Positions 7,874-16,481 are shown, numbered from the stretch's first letter. The stretch: 64,000 bases of DNA from DASZBX01 sp035943635 (GCA_035943635.1 DASZBX010000105.1:124001-188000), one strand, 5' to 3'. The notes: generated by a model not told the origin, from the sequence alone. Translations and numbers: made by a program.

Positions 7874-9724
7874 ATGGGTCTCTGTTCGCGTTGCGGACAG
7901 CCACTGATCGAGGGCATGGCGTTCTGCGGGCATTGCGGGACGGCCGCGGCACACCCGGATCCGGCGGCGACGGGAGCCGGGCCGGGGCCTGCCGCGCCGG
8001 GAACGGTGCCCCAACAGCCGCAGCCCTACGGCGCCTCCCCGTACGGCCCACCCGGAGCCGGCCAAGCCCAGGGACCCTACCCCTACCCCTACGCCTACCC
8101 GCCCCAACTCCAGCCCCAGCCCTACCCGGACGCGGTCGGCCAAGCCCCCCAGTTCTCCTTCAAGCTCCCGATCACCACCCAGGACGTGCTGCAGTGGCTG
8201 CGCGGCGGCGCGATCCTGACCCTGATCACCGTGGCCGCCGGATTCGTCCTGGCCGGGCTGGTCGGCCTGCTCCTGCCCGGCCCGCACCACGGCAACCCGG
8301 CCGACTGGTTCTCGGCCGGCCTCCTGGTCGCCGGGATGGCGGTCGGCGGCCGGGTCGGCATCTCCAGCAGCAGCTTCGACGCGGGCGACGCCACCTTCAA
8401 CGAGAGCTTCGACCTGCGGATCAGCGCCCTGCTGATCACCGTCGTGGTGCTCCTCGCGCTGCGCACCCTGGGCCGGCGCGGGGAGCAGCGGACGCCGAGC
8501 ACCTCGCTGCGGAACCTGACCGTCCGGGCGCTGGGCACCGGCCTGCTCTACACCGCCCTGATGGCGCTGCCGGCCCTGGCCGTGCACATCCACGCGCTGT
8601 ACGGCTACAGCCCCTTCGGTGGGGTCGCCGTGGACGGCGCCGCGACCCTGCCCGGGGCCAACTCGGTCGGCGGCAGCGCCGGCGCCCTGGTCCTGTCGGC
8701 CGGCAGCATGTTCCTGTGGCCGCTGCTGCTCTCGGCGCTCATCCTCTGGGGTAGCGCCTTCGCGGTCTGGCTGCGGGCCGGCGCGACCACCTCGCCCAAT
8801 CCGACCGCGGCGAAGATGGCCTGGCTGTGGACCTGCCGGCCCGCCTTCCTGGCCGTCCGAGCCCAGGTCCTCGCGACCACGGTGCTTGCCGGGGTCGGCT
8901 TCTTCGTCTACGCCGTGCTCGAGTCCCTGCACGACGCCTCGCAGAGCGGCACCGATGGCGGGACCACCGCGCGCGTCGTCTTCGGCCTGCTGCTGGCCCT
9001 GCCCAACTTCGGCGCCCTGGCCGGATCGGTCTCCCTGGGCGCGTCCATCACCGGGTTCGGGCCCTTCGCCAACATCCTGGGCGTGGTCGGCAACATCGAC
9101 CCGACCAACATCGACCCGAACAGCACCGGCGCCTCGCCCTACACCTCCACCCTCTCGGTGGCCGACTCCAGCAGCTTCGGCTTCTTCGGCGGCGAGCACC
9201 CGGCCGTGGCGTACCTGCTGATCGCGGTCTCGGTGATGGGCACCCTGGGCGCGGCCAAGTGGGCCGTGGGCAAGAGCTGGGACCGCAGCCGGGCCCTGCT
9301 CGGCCCGGGCCAGGCCTGGCGCGGCGCCGTGATCGGCGCGCTGCTGTGGGCCGCGGTCGGCGTCGCGGCGCAGCTGATGGAGAGCACGGCCGTGATGGAC
9401 ATGGGCACCACCCTGGACATCGGCCCCAGCCTGCCCGGCCTGCTGCTCGCCGGAGCGGTCTGGGGCCTGCTCACCTGCCTGGCCGTGTCCTACTTCGCCG
9501 GGCACCTCACCGCCACGCCGATCGTGCCGACCGGACCGGTGAACCCCGGCGAGGCGGGTCTCGGCGGAACGGGCGCATACGGCTCAGCCATGCAGGGCAC
9601 GGGCACCTTCCCGGCGCCACAGTCCGCCGCCGCTCCGACGCAGGCCCCGGCCGACGAGCGCGACGACGTGATCGACATGGGAACCGTCATCACCCTCGGC
9701 CCGCCCGACCCGGAAGACGGCTGA
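7874..9724 (+). CDS. Zinc-ribbon polytopic membrane protein of unknown function
   Basis: A 616-residue protein. It begins with a double-CxxC zinc ribbon (MGLCSRCGQPL, then FCGHCGT, residues 4-22), followed by about 80 residues rich in Pro, Gly, Tyr and Gln (PYPYPYAYPPQLQPQPYP) and a long membrane domain with about nine hydrophobic segments, for example ILTLITVAAGFVLAGLVGLLL and LLLAGAVWGLLTCLAVSYFAG. The C-terminal 70 residues are soluble and acidic at the end. I chose ATG 7874 because the zinc ribbon starts there; GTG 7865 is an alternative. Zinc-ribbon plus Pro-rich linker plus membrane domain is common in actinobacterial envelope proteins without known function. It stands alone between palindromic element copy 2 and a strong hairpin at 9811. 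Confidence 0.75.
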   Translation: MGLCSRCGQPLIEGMAFCGHCGTAAAHPDPAATGAGPGPAAPGTVPQQPQPYGASPYGPPGAGQAQGPYPYPYAYPPQLQPQPYPDAVGQAPQFSFKLPITTQDVLQWLRGGAILTLITVAAGFVLAGLVGLLLPGPHHGNPADWFSAGLLVAGMAVGGRVGISSSSFDAGDATFNESFDLRISALLITVVVLLALRTLGRRGEQRTPSTSLRNLTVRALGTGLLYTALMALPALAVHIHALYGYSPFGGVAVDGAATLPGANSVGGSAGALVLSAGSMFLWPLLLSALILWGSAFAVWLRAGATTSPNPTAAKMAWLWTCRPAFLAVRAQVLATTVLAGVGFFVYAVLESLHDASQSGTDGGTTARVVFGLLLALPNFGALAGSVSLGASITGFGPFANILGVVGNIDPTNIDPNSTGASPYTSTLSVADSSSFGFFGGEHPAVAYLLIAVSVMGTLGAAKWAVGKSWDRSRALLGPGQAWRGAVIGALLWAAVGVAAQLMESTAVMDMGTTLDIGPSLPGLLLAGAVWGLLTCLAVSYFAGHLTATPIVPTGPVNPGEAGLGGTGAYGSAMQGTGTFPAPQSAAAPTQAPADERDDVIDMGTVITLGPPDPEDG

Positions 9725-9810
9725 GACCCGGCCCGCCGCATTGCCCGCCGGACAGCGCGCCACAATGCCCGCCGGACGACCCGGCGGGCGGCCCGGTCGG
9801 CCGTACACGG

Positions 9811-9876
9811 CGGGAAGGCTCTGGGAGGCCGGAGCGCGAGCCGCAGCCCGTGCACCGGTCTCCCAGAGCCTTCCCG
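9811..9876. terminator. Hairpin terminator between convergent genes
   Basis: CGGGAAGGCTCTGGGAG (9811-9827) pairs perfectly with CTCCCAGAGCCTTCCCG (9860-9876), a 17-bp stem with a 32-base loop. It sits between the stops of the zinc-ribbon gene (+) and the 9902-10348 gene (-), so it can act in both directions. No T-run follows, as is usual in very GC-rich actinobacteria. Confidence 0.7.
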
Positions 9877-9901
9877 GAAACCTGTAACCAGCCGCCTGGC
9901 C

Positions 9902-10348
9902 TCAGGTCAGCCAGCGCTGCAAAGCGTCGCGCGCCTTGGCGTTCTGCGAGGCCGCGTCGGCCAGGCCCTGCGCCAGCGCGGCGATCCACTCGTCCAGGCC
10001 CACCTGCTGCCGGGAGAGCACCACCCCGCGCACCTCCTTGCAGATCTCCCCGGCCACCCGGCCGCGGTCCATCCGCAGCGCCAGCCGCACGTCGCCCAGG
10101 GCCACGTCCAGCTCGACCACGTTGCCCTCCCGGCCGGCCGCCCGGTCGGCCAGGCTGCGCTTGCGCACGACCTGCACCGCGTCCCGGGGCAGCGACTCGA
10201 CCAGGTTCACCGACAGGACCTTCGCGTACACGTCCAGGTCGGCGCTGTCCTGGCGCAGCGCGGCGGCCAGCATCTGCACGTCCATCCCGCCGCCGGCCGC
10301 GCCGAAAGCGTCCACACCGGACTCACCGGGCAGATCAAGCTCACTCAT
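9902..10348 (-). CDS. Conserved hypothetical protein
   Basis: A 148-residue soluble protein with no signal peptide or membrane helix. It is mostly alternating helix and strand (AVQVVRKRSLADRAAGREGNVVELDVALGDVRLALRM), ending with helical segments containing Gln and Ala. The family is not recognised. The pattern of a strand carrying basic residues, then a strand pair and a C-terminal helix resembles small actinobacterial proteins of unknown role. The start is ATG 10348. Palindromic element copy 3 lies directly upstream and separates it from the YbjQ-domain genes on the same strand, so it may have its own promoter or be expressed by readthrough. Confidence 0.6.
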   Translation of the reverse strand: MSELDLPGESGVDAFGAAGGGMDVQMLAAALRQDSADLDVYAKVLSVNLVESLPRDAVQVVRKRSLADRAAGREGNVVELDVALGDVRLALRMDRGRVAGEICKEVRGVVLSRQQVGLDEWIAALAQGLADAASQNAKARDALQRWLT

Positions 10349-10364
10349 AACTCAGTAGCCTCCT

Positions 10365-10579
10365 AGACGAGTTGTTCCGAATTCTGGCGCGGCGAAACAG
10401 CTGATCGGCGGCGCCTGGCCGCACGCCGCGGCCACCCGCAGACGACAAAGGTATGCGGTCGACCGCGGCGCACGCCCAGCCACCGCCGATCAGCCGTTTC
10501 GCCGTGCGCACTCACCATGGCGCTCCAGCGCACCAACCAGCAGCTCACCCCAGGCGCCAGAATTCGGAACAACTCGTCT
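10365..10579. repeat. Palindromic element copy 3 (215 bp, full length)
   Basis: Arms 10365-10390 and 10554-10579 are perfect 26-bp inverted repeats (AGACGAGTTGTTCCGAATTC and its complement), flanked on both sides by TA (CCTAGACG...CGTCTAGG). The interior resembles copy 1, including the central CCGCAGACGACA block, but the right-hand extra segment differs (CACCATGGCGCTCCAGCGCACC). It sits between a minus-strand 3' end (10614 gene) and the start of the 9902-10348 gene. Confidence 0.9.
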
Positions 10580-10613
10580 AGGTCTCCTCTGCCGGTACAA
10601 CTGCCGAGACCGG

Positions 10614-11480
10614 TCAGGCGTCCAGCGACAGGACCATGGTAGGCCGGTCGATCACGTGGTCGGCGCGCAACGGGCGCACCGCCGTGCCGATCGCGAAGAA
10701 CTCGGTGGTGTGCGAACCCCAGGTGTGCGAGTGGTGCCGCAGGTCCACGCCCACGATCCCCTCCGCCTGCAGCTCCTCGGCCTCCGCCTGCATCCGGGAC
10801 ATGGCCAGCTCCCGGGCGTCGTACAGCGCCTGGGTGAACTGCGGCAGCTCCACGTTGCGGCCCATGTTGCCGAACGCCTGGCCCATCCGCTGGTGCGCGA
10901 TGTGGTAGACGCACGAGCCCATCACCATGTCCAGCGGCGCGTACCCGGCCCGGACCAGCGTCCAGAAGTCCTGGCCGCTCAGGTCCGAGGTGAACGGCTT
11001 GCCCTTGTTGTTGCGCCAGGTCCCGCCCTGGCCCGGGTCCGCGCCGTCCGCCTTCACCGCGGTGCCCACCGCGATGAACTCGGCCACGTCCCGGCCGAAC
11101 TCCTTGAACTCCACCTCCAGCCGCACGCCCACGATCCCGTCCGCGCCCAGCGCGCTGGCCTCCGCCTCCATCCGGGACATGGCCAGCTCCCGGGCGTGGT
11201 ACATCGCCTGGGACAGGGTGGTCAGCTCCTGGTTCTGCGACCAGCGGCCGAGCTGGATGCCCACGTGGTAGATCGAGGAGCCCAGGACCAGGCCGAGCGG
11301 GCGGAAACCGGCCTCGCGCACCAGCAGGAACTCGTTGACCGACAGGTCCGAGGTGAAGATCGAGCCGGCCCGGCCGGGCTGCAGCTGGGACAGCCGGCGC
11401 ATGGCGTCCGCGGGCACGCCCTCGTCGGCCAGGTTCTTCGCGTTCGTCGCATCGGCCTGGCTGAGCTGTTGGTCAGTCAT
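10614..11480 (-). CDS. Duplicated YbjQ/DUF74-domain protein (first of two)
   Basis: A 288-residue protein made of two tandem YbjQ-like (UPF0145/DUF74) domains, about residues 35-140 and 160-275. Each repeat carries the family pattern: a strand ending in a GSS/GSC-type turn followed by YHV or YHI, the helix ARELAMSRMxAEAxxLxADGIVGVxL, and a final strand ending IGTAV. YbjQ domains form ring-like oligomers and are annotated as putative heavy-metal binding; no biochemical role is firmly known. I chose ATG 11480; an in-frame TTG lies two codons upstream. It is downstream of a second gene of the same architecture (11515-12417) with a 34-base gap, so they form an operon and probably hetero-oligomers (inference). 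Confidence 0.8.
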   Translation of the reverse strand: MTDQQLSQADATNAKNLADEGVPADAMRRLSQLQPGRAGSIFTSDLSVNEFLLVREAGFRPLGLVLGSSIYHVGIQLGRWSQNQELTTLSQAMYHARELAMSRMEAEASALGADGIVGVRLEVEFKEFGRDVAEFIAVGTAVKADGADPGQGGTWRNNKGKPFTSDLSGQDFWTLVRAGYAPLDMVMGSCVYHIAHQRMGQAFGNMGRNVELPQFTQALYDARELAMSRMQAEAEELQAEGIVGVDLRHHSHTWGSHTTEFFAIGTAVRPLRADHVIDRPTMVLSLDA

Positions 11481-11514
11481 CGTCAACTTTGCTTTCCGGT
11501 AGAAGCGGGTGGGG

Positions 11515-12417
11515 TCAGCCGAGCCGGGCCGAGCGGCGGCGCTCGGGATCCAGGGACATGATGGTCAGGGGCTTGGGCACGTTGCTGCGCGGCTTCTTGT
11601 CGAACCGCGAGATCGCGGTGCCCAGGAACACCGCCTCGGCGATGTGGTCCCGCCGCCCCTGCTGCGCCGGGCACTCGCGCTCGCTGATGTTGAGGTCCAC
11701 CTCGTCCACCACGACCCCGTCCGCCCGGTGCGCCTTCACGTCGTTCGCCAGCTGCGTCCGGGCGTCGTGCCGGGCGTGGTTCACCAGCTGCGTGTAACCG
11801 CTGATCTCCTGGTTCCCGGCGTTCCACCGGTTCTGGCCCATGGTGAGCCAGTCGTCGTGCCGGGTCGCGATCGAGATGCCCAGCACCAGCGAGGTCGGCA
11901 CGTACCCCGCGTGGATCAGCTTGGCGAAGTCCTGGCCGCCGACGTGCGAGGTGAACGGCTTGGTCGGCCGCACGTTCCCGTGGGCCCGCACCGCCGTGCC
12001 GATCATGGTGAACTCCAGCCCGCCGGCCGGGAACCGCCGGACCTTCAGGTCGGCCCCCACGATCCCGTCCCCGCCGAGCGACTGGCACTCCGCGACCGCC
12101 CGGCTGATCGCCAGCCGGCGGGCCGCGTACATGGTCTTGACCAGGGCCGAGAACGGGGCCCAGGCGGAGGAGGAGACCTGCGCCCCGACCCCGCCGCCGT
12201 AGTAGCTCCAGGCGCCCGAGCACCCCCAGCCGCCGGTGTAGCCGATCTGGAAGACGGCCGTGCCCAGCACCTGGCCGACCGGGTCGAACCCGGCGCCCTT
12301 GACTGCGGCGAACTCCTGGGTGGACAGCGCCGACCCCCAGGTGTGGCTGCTGCCGATCTCGGCCATCCGGGCGCGTGCGGCTGCGGGCAGGGATCCGTCC
12401 GCTTGCTGCTGCGTCAT
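11515..12417 (-). CDS. Duplicated YbjQ/DUF74-domain protein (second of two)
   Basis: A 300-residue paralogue of the neighbouring gene, again with two YbjQ-like repeats. Repeat 1 (about 25-145) contains an insert rich in Gly, Trp, Tyr and Ser (GGWGCSGAWSYYGGGVG) where the first gene has YHVGIQ, and keeps AECQSLGGDGIVGADL. Repeat 2 (about 155-285) is more divergent, with QLANDVKAHRADGVVVDEVDL. Two cysteines in GWGC and AECQ and one in RECPAQQ could bind metal or pair, but this is speculative. The start ATG at 12417 lies 113 bases from the divergent glgX start, with a candidate operator between them. Confidence 0.78.
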   Translation of the reverse strand: MTQQQADGSLPAAARARMAEIGSSHTWGSALSTQEFAAVKGAGFDPVGQVLGTAVFQIGYTGGWGCSGAWSYYGGGVGAQVSSSAWAPFSALVKTMYAARRLAISRAVAECQSLGGDGIVGADLKVRRFPAGGLEFTMIGTAVRAHGNVRPTKPFTSHVGGQDFAKLIHAGYVPTSLVLGISIATRHDDWLTMGQNRWNAGNQEISGYTQLVNHARHDARTQLANDVKAHRADGVVVDEVDLNISERECPAQQGRRDHIAEAVFLGTAISRFDKKPRSNVPKPLTIMSLDPERRRSARLG

Positions 12418-12459
12418 ATACCCCCCTTAGGCGGTTGATTCATCGTGTCCAGCGTATTC

Positions 12460-12481
12460 CATACCCAAACTTTCGGGTATG
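12460..12481. promoter_or_regulatory. Candidate operator between YbjQ operon and glgX
   Basis: CATACCC (12460-12466) is mirrored by GGGTATG (12475-12481) around an AT-rich 8-base centre. It lies in the short region shared by two divergent genes, 50 bases before the glgX start. A dimeric regulator could act on both; which one is unknown. Confidence 0.4.
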
Positions 12482-12530
12482 CCCAGCACGGCAACTGAAT
12501 ACATGCGCCGCGGTCGCGGCCGGTACGAGT

Positions 12531-14696
12531 ATGAAGGTGGTTATGAAGAGCGAGGCGTGGCCGGGTAGCTGGAATCCGCTGGGCGTGGTGTGGGACGGGC
12601 ACGGAGTGAACGCCGCACTCTGGGCGGCCGGCGCGAACGCGGTGGAGCTGTGCCTTTTCGACGACGACGGCAAGGAGACCAGGGTCCCGCTGACCGAGTC
12701 GACGTTCCACATCTGGCACGGCTACCTGCCCGGCGTCGAGCCCGGCCGGCGTTACGGCTTCCGGGTGCACGGGGACTGGAACCCGGCCGCCGGCCGGCGC
12801 TGGAACCCGCAGAAACTGCTGATCGACCCGTACGCCCGGGCGATCGAGGGCGAGCTGATCCTGGACGACGCCATCTACGACCAGGCCGGCTACAGCTCCG
12901 GCGCGGCCGGCCCCGGCGCCGAACCCGGCCCGGACCCGCAGGACTCCGCGCCGTTCGTCCCGCGCTGCGTGGTGGTCGGCGAGGCCGAGGTGGACACCGG
13001 CGAACGCCCGAACACCCCCTGGTCCGAGACGATCATCTACGAACTGCACGTCAAGGGCTTCACCCAGAGCCACCCGGCCGTGCCGGAGGATCTGCGCGGA
13101 ACTTATGCCGGTTTGGCCCATCCGGCGGTGATCGACCATCTGGTGCACCTGGGCGTGACCGCGGTCGAACTGCTGCCGATCCACGAGTACATCCCCGAAC
13201 CGGCCCTGCTCGCCCGGGACCTGACGAACTACTGGGGCTACAACTCGATCGGCTACTTCGCCCCGCACGCCGCGTACTCGGCCGCGGTCCGCCAGGGCCG
13301 GACCGGCGGCCAGGTGCGCGAGTTCAAGGAGATGGTCGCCGCCCTGCACGCCGCCGGGATCGAGGTGATCCTGGACGTGGTCTACAACCACACCGCCGAG
13401 GGCGGGGTCGGCGGCCCGACCCTGGCCTTCCGCGGTATCGACAACGACTGCTACTACCGGCTGGACGGCGAGGACCCGTCCCGGTACGTCGACTACACCG
13501 GCTGCGGCAACACCCTCAACGTGGTCCGCCCGCAGGTGCTCCAGCTGATCACCGACTCGCTGCGGTACTGGGTGCTGGAGATGGGCGTGGACGGCTTCCG
13601 CTTCGACCTGGCCTCCGCGCTGGCCCGTTCGCTGCACGACGTGGACCACCTGTCCTCGTTCCTGACCGTGATCTCGCAGGACCCGGTGCTGCGCCAGGTG
13701 AAACTGATCGCAGAACCCTGGGATGTCGGCGAGGGCGGCTACCAGGTGGGCGAGTTCCCGCCGCTGTGGACGGAGTGGAACGACAAGTTCCGCGATGCCC
13801 TGCGCGACTTCTGGCGCGGCGCGCGGACGGATGTCAGGGACCTGGCGTACCGGTTGTCCGGCTCCTCGGACCTGTACCAGGACGACGGGCGCCGACCGTA
13901 CGCCTCGATCAACTTCGTCACGGCCCACGACGGCTTCACCATGCGCGATCTGGTGACCTACGAACGCAAACACAACCTCGCGCACGGCGAGTCGAACCGG
14001 GACGGCACCGACGACAACCGCTCGGCCAACTACGGCCACGAAGGCGAGACCGACGACGCGGAGATCAACCTGCTGCGACGCCGGCACATCCGCAACCTGC
14101 TGTGCACCCTGATCCTGTCCAGCGGCGTGCCGATGCTGACCGCCGGCGACGAGTTCGGCCGCACCCAGCGCGGGGACAACAACGCGTACTGCATGGACAA
14201 CGAGATCAGCTGGCTGGACTGGGGCCTGCTCGGCGACCCGCACTGGGCCTCGATGCTGGACCTGAGCAGAAGGCTGATCCACCTGCGCCGCCGGCACCCG
14301 GTGCTGCGCCAGCGGATGTTCTTCTCCGGCCTGCCCGCCTACCCGGGCGGGCTGCGCGACCTGGCCTGGTTCCGCCCGGACGGCCGGGAGATGACCGACG
14401 CCGAATGGTTCTCGGCCACCCCGACGCTGGGGATCTACCTGTCCGGGCAGGACATCCACGGCCGCGACCCGTTCGGCAAGCGGATCGTCGATGACAGCTT
14501 CCTGTTGCTGCTTCATGCCGGTCCTGAATCGGCCGACTTCGTCCTGCCGGGGGCGCCTTGGGCGGATTCGTATCGGATGGTGATCGATACCACGCTGGAA
14601 GCCGACCCGGCTGCGCACGAACCGGCCGTGGTGGCGGCCGGGCTGCCGTTCGAGTTGGCTCCGCGGTCTTTCCACCTGCTGATGGTCGGGGAGTGA
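12531..14696 (+). CDS. glgX: Glycogen debranching enzyme GlgX (GH13, isoamylase type)
   Basis: A 721-residue GH13 hydrolase that cleaves alpha-1,6 branches of glycogen after phosphorylase has shortened the outer chains. An N-terminal CBM48-like beta domain (residues 1-140; PLGVVWDGHGVNAALWAAGA) precedes the barrel. Catalytic residues are visible: nucleophile D359 in GFRFDLASA, acid/base E395 in LIAEPWD, and D467 in TAHDGF. The length matches GlgX/TreX. Start ATG 12531 has no strong ribosome site; ATG 12543 is possible. The TGA stop overlaps the GTG of an orphan TetR C-terminal domain (14693). With glgP, glgE, treS and pep2 nearby it makes a glycogen turnover cluster. Confidence 0.93.
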   Translation: MKVVMKSEAWPGSWNPLGVVWDGHGVNAALWAAGANAVELCLFDDDGKETRVPLTESTFHIWHGYLPGVEPGRRYGFRVHGDWNPAAGRRWNPQKLLIDPYARAIEGELILDDAIYDQAGYSSGAAGPGAEPGPDPQDSAPFVPRCVVVGEAEVDTGERPNTPWSETIIYELHVKGFTQSHPAVPEDLRGTYAGLAHPAVIDHLVHLGVTAVELLPIHEYIPEPALLARDLTNYWGYNSIGYFAPHAAYSAAVRQGRTGGQVREFKEMVAALHAAGIEVILDVVYNHTAEGGVGGPTLAFRGIDNDCYYRLDGEDPSRYVDYTGCGNTLNVVRPQVLQLITDSLRYWVLEMGVDGFRFDLASALARSLHDVDHLSSFLTVISQDPVLRQVKLIAEPWDVGEGGYQVGEFPPLWTEWNDKFRDALRDFWRGARTDVRDLAYRLSGSSDLYQDDGRRPYASINFVTAHDGFTMRDLVTYERKHNLAHGESNRDGTDDNRSANYGHEGETDDAEINLLRRRHIRNLLCTLILSSGVPMLTAGDEFGRTQRGDNNAYCMDNEISWLDWGLLGDPHWASMLDLSRRLIHLRRRHPVLRQRMFFSGLPAYPGGLRDLAWFRPDGREMTDAEWFSATPTLGIYLSGQDIHGRDPFGKRIVDDSFLLLLHAGPESADFVLPGAPWADSYRMVIDTTLEADPAAHEPAVVAAGLPFELAPRSFHLLMVGE

Positions 14697-15202
14697 CGGG
14701 TCGGGTCATAGGTTCTGCGAGTTCTGCGGCCGGCGGCTTCGGTGTGCCGCCGGCTTTCTTTCCGCAGACCCCCGACCAGTGGCCGCAATGGCTCGACAAC
14801 ACGGCCCTCGCCCTGCGCCGCGCGCTGCTGGACCACCCGGACGGCGCACGAGGAGTCGCCCTCGGCGCAGACCTGCGCCGCGCCACCGCGCTCGGCGGCT
14901 TCTTCGAACGCACGATCGTGGTCCTGCACGAGGCCGGTTTTGGCCTGCCGGAGGCGTCGCGCGCGACCGGTTCGTTCATCGCCTTCGTGATCGGCCGCAC
15001 CGCCGAGGAGCAGTCCCTGCCGGACCTCGATTTCGACCCCGGCTCCGACTTCGCCAGACCGGCCGACCTGGTGGCCCGGATGCCCGTCTTCACCCGCGCG
15101 ATGACCGAACGTTTCACCGCCGGCGAGTCCCCCGAGGAGTCCTTCCGCTTCAGCGTCGGCATCCTGATCGCCGGACTGCAGGCGATGCGCACAGCTCGCT
15201 GA
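14693..15202 (+). CDS. Orphan TetR C-terminal ligand-binding domain (no HTH)
   Basis: A 169-residue frame starting with GTG overlapping the glgX stop (GTGA), so translation is probably coupled to glgX. Residues about 25-165 match the helical C-terminal domain of TetR repressors of the TetR_C_1 type: ALALRRALLDHPDGARGVALGAD, then the central helix with GGFFERTIVVLHEAGF and the late helix FRFSVGILIAGLQAM. There is no helix-turn-helix in any frame just upstream; the first 25 residues are Gly/Ala-rich filler. It could be a remnant of a full regulator lost by deletion into the glgX end, or a DNA-free ligand sensor. The start and function are uncertain, but the codon bias looks like a real protein. 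Confidence 0.6.
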   Translation: MTGRVIGSASSAAGGFGVPPAFFPQTPDQWPQWLDNTALALRRALLDHPDGARGVALGADLRRATALGGFFERTIVVLHEAGFGLPEASRATGSFIAFVIGRTAEEQSLPDLDFDPGSDFARPADLVARMPVFTRAMTERFTAGESPEESFRFSVGILIAGLQAMRTAR

Positions 15203-15304
15203 AATCGTCGCACCCATCCGCGGCAGAACGGACGCATTTTCTCGTCGCCGATACTTTGCTCATAGTATACTTGGGTACCAGGCATACGACCGGAGGTGCC
15301 CGAG

Positions 15305-15586
15305 ATGGCCGACGTGATAGCGCCCCGTACGACTTCGCCGCTGAAAGTAGACGCTGCGACTGACGAACTGATCACCGACGGAGCGCACTTCCTGCACATG
15401 ACCAAGAAGGACTTGGTCGGCGCCGCGGTACGGATGTATCTCGACACCCGGCGAGAAGAGATGCGCCAGGTGATGCTGGAGAAGTTGCGCAAACTCGACG
15501 GTTCCGCCGAGGCGGACGTCGCGATGCTGACCGGCGTCTCGCGGGAGCGGATCCGGCAGCTGGGCGGGATTGAGGAAGAGGTCTGA
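15305..15586 (+). CDS. Small ribbon-helix-helix-like protein, candidate antitoxin
   Basis: A 93-residue protein. The pattern TSPLKVDAATDELITDGAHFLHMTKKDLVGAAVRMYLDTRR looks like a ribbon-helix-helix DNA-binding fold: a short strand, then two helices, the second rich in Val/Ala and Arg. The C-terminus (VMLEKLRKLDGSAEADVAMLTGVSRERIRQLG) could contact a partner or DNA. Start ATG 15305 has a GGAGG site at 15291-15295, and an AT-rich promoter-like stretch (ATAGTATACTTGG, near 15261) precedes it. The next gene begins 4 bases after the stop. Size and order are those of an antitoxin leading a toxin-antitoxin operon, but the family is not recognised. Lower GC in third positions suggests acquisition. 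Confidence 0.6.
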   Translation: MADVIAPRTTSPLKVDAATDELITDGAHFLHMTKKDLVGAAVRMYLDTRREEMRQVMLEKLRKLDGSAEADVAMLTGVSRERIRQLGGIEEEV

Positions 15587-15590
15587 TCCT

Positions 15591-16364
15591 TTGCTACCGG
15601 TCCGGCCCACTTTGCGCGTCCTGCGCGAAGATCTGGGAATACCGCTGCCATCGGTGCAGTACTCGCTGAACGATCTAGACCACCCACTGCTGGTCAAAGC
15701 TCGTGCACAGTTCATCGATGACGGCGCCGCGCATGAACGTATCAATGCGATCGATGATCAGGTGTTGCTGAAAGTCAAAGTCCAGCGTTGGCGCGGAGCA
15801 GTCTGGGTCGACGAGCCGCAGCCCTGGCTGGTTGCTGCCGGAACCCGGAAAGAGGGCTCCCCGGACGATTTCTACGCCGGGCTGGAACGGCAGGCCACGG
15901 CAGCGCGCGCCCGGTTCAACGCCGCCAACCTCGCTGCCTTGCGCGGGCACACCTATGTCGGAGACCTCCTGCCGACCGAGGACGACCACACCCGCTACCA
16001 GCTGGAGCAGGGACTGCGCTTCCGCAGCGAGATGGTTCGGACTGTCCAAGATCTCACCGCGGGTTCCTTGCGAGACGGCCACGAGCACGCTGCCGACTAC
16101 CCGACCTTCCGCCTCGGCATTCTGACTCGTGCGGACGAGGGCTACGAAACGTATGTGGCCGTGCGGATCACCGGGACCGTCCCGGACGAATTGGTCGCCG
16201 TGATTCTGCGTATCGTGCCGGGCTGCGATCCTGAGACCTGGTGGCCCGAAGCGTCGCTGCCGGCCCGACAGCTCATGCCCGCCGAACAGGCCTGGTCCAC
16301 CTTCATGGATCCCAAAGCCGCCGCGCAACTGCTCGACTGCGCCGACGAGGACGCAGCCCGCTGA
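15591..16364 (+). CDS. Hypothetical protein paired with RHH-like gene, candidate effector
   Basis: A 257-residue soluble protein of unrecognised family. Noticeable segments are PSVQYSLNDLDHPLLVKARAQ near the N-terminus, the acidic/basic mix VQRWRGAVWVDEPQPW, and a run with several conserved-looking charged residues (FRLGILTRADEGYETYVAVRITG). No signal peptide or membrane helix is present. TTG 15591 is my preferred start, with GGAAGAGG upstream at suitable spacing; an in-frame TTG at 15570 overlaps the preceding gene. It follows the small RHH-like gene by four bases, so they are one operon. A toxin or other effector role is inferred from that order alone. It ends shortly before a hairpin and the convergent glgP gene. 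Confidence 0.6.
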   Translation: MLPVRPTLRVLREDLGIPLPSVQYSLNDLDHPLLVKARAQFIDDGAAHERINAIDDQVLLKVKVQRWRGAVWVDEPQPWLVAAGTRKEGSPDDFYAGLERQATAARARFNAANLAALRGHTYVGDLLPTEDDHTRYQLEQGLRFRSEMVRTVQDLTAGSLRDGHEHAADYPTFRLGILTRADEGYETYVAVRITGTVPDELVAVILRIVPGCDPETWWPEASLPARQLMPAEQAWSTFMDPKAAAQLLDCADEDAAR

Positions 16365-16401
16365 TACCAGGTCCGGCATCGGCCCGACGCAGAAAAGCGA
16401 A

Positions 16402-16426
16402 TGGCCCGGAAATCACTCCCGGGCCA
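16402..16426. terminator. Short GC hairpin between convergent operons
   Basis: TGGCCCGG (16402-16409) pairs with CCGGGCCA (16419-16426) around a nine-base AT-richer loop. It lies between the stop of the candidate effector gene and the glgP stop and could end transcripts from either side. The stem is only 8 bp. Confidence 0.45.
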
Positions 16427-16481
16427 CCCGCATCGTTCACAATCCCTGCCTACTCAAGCAGTACCGCGCAAAAGCCCCTAC

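Noticed and set aside
10363..10914. Minus-strand ORF inside palindromic copy 3 and the YbjQ gene
   Set aside because: It reads the repeat and an alternative frame of the YbjQ gene; no domain.
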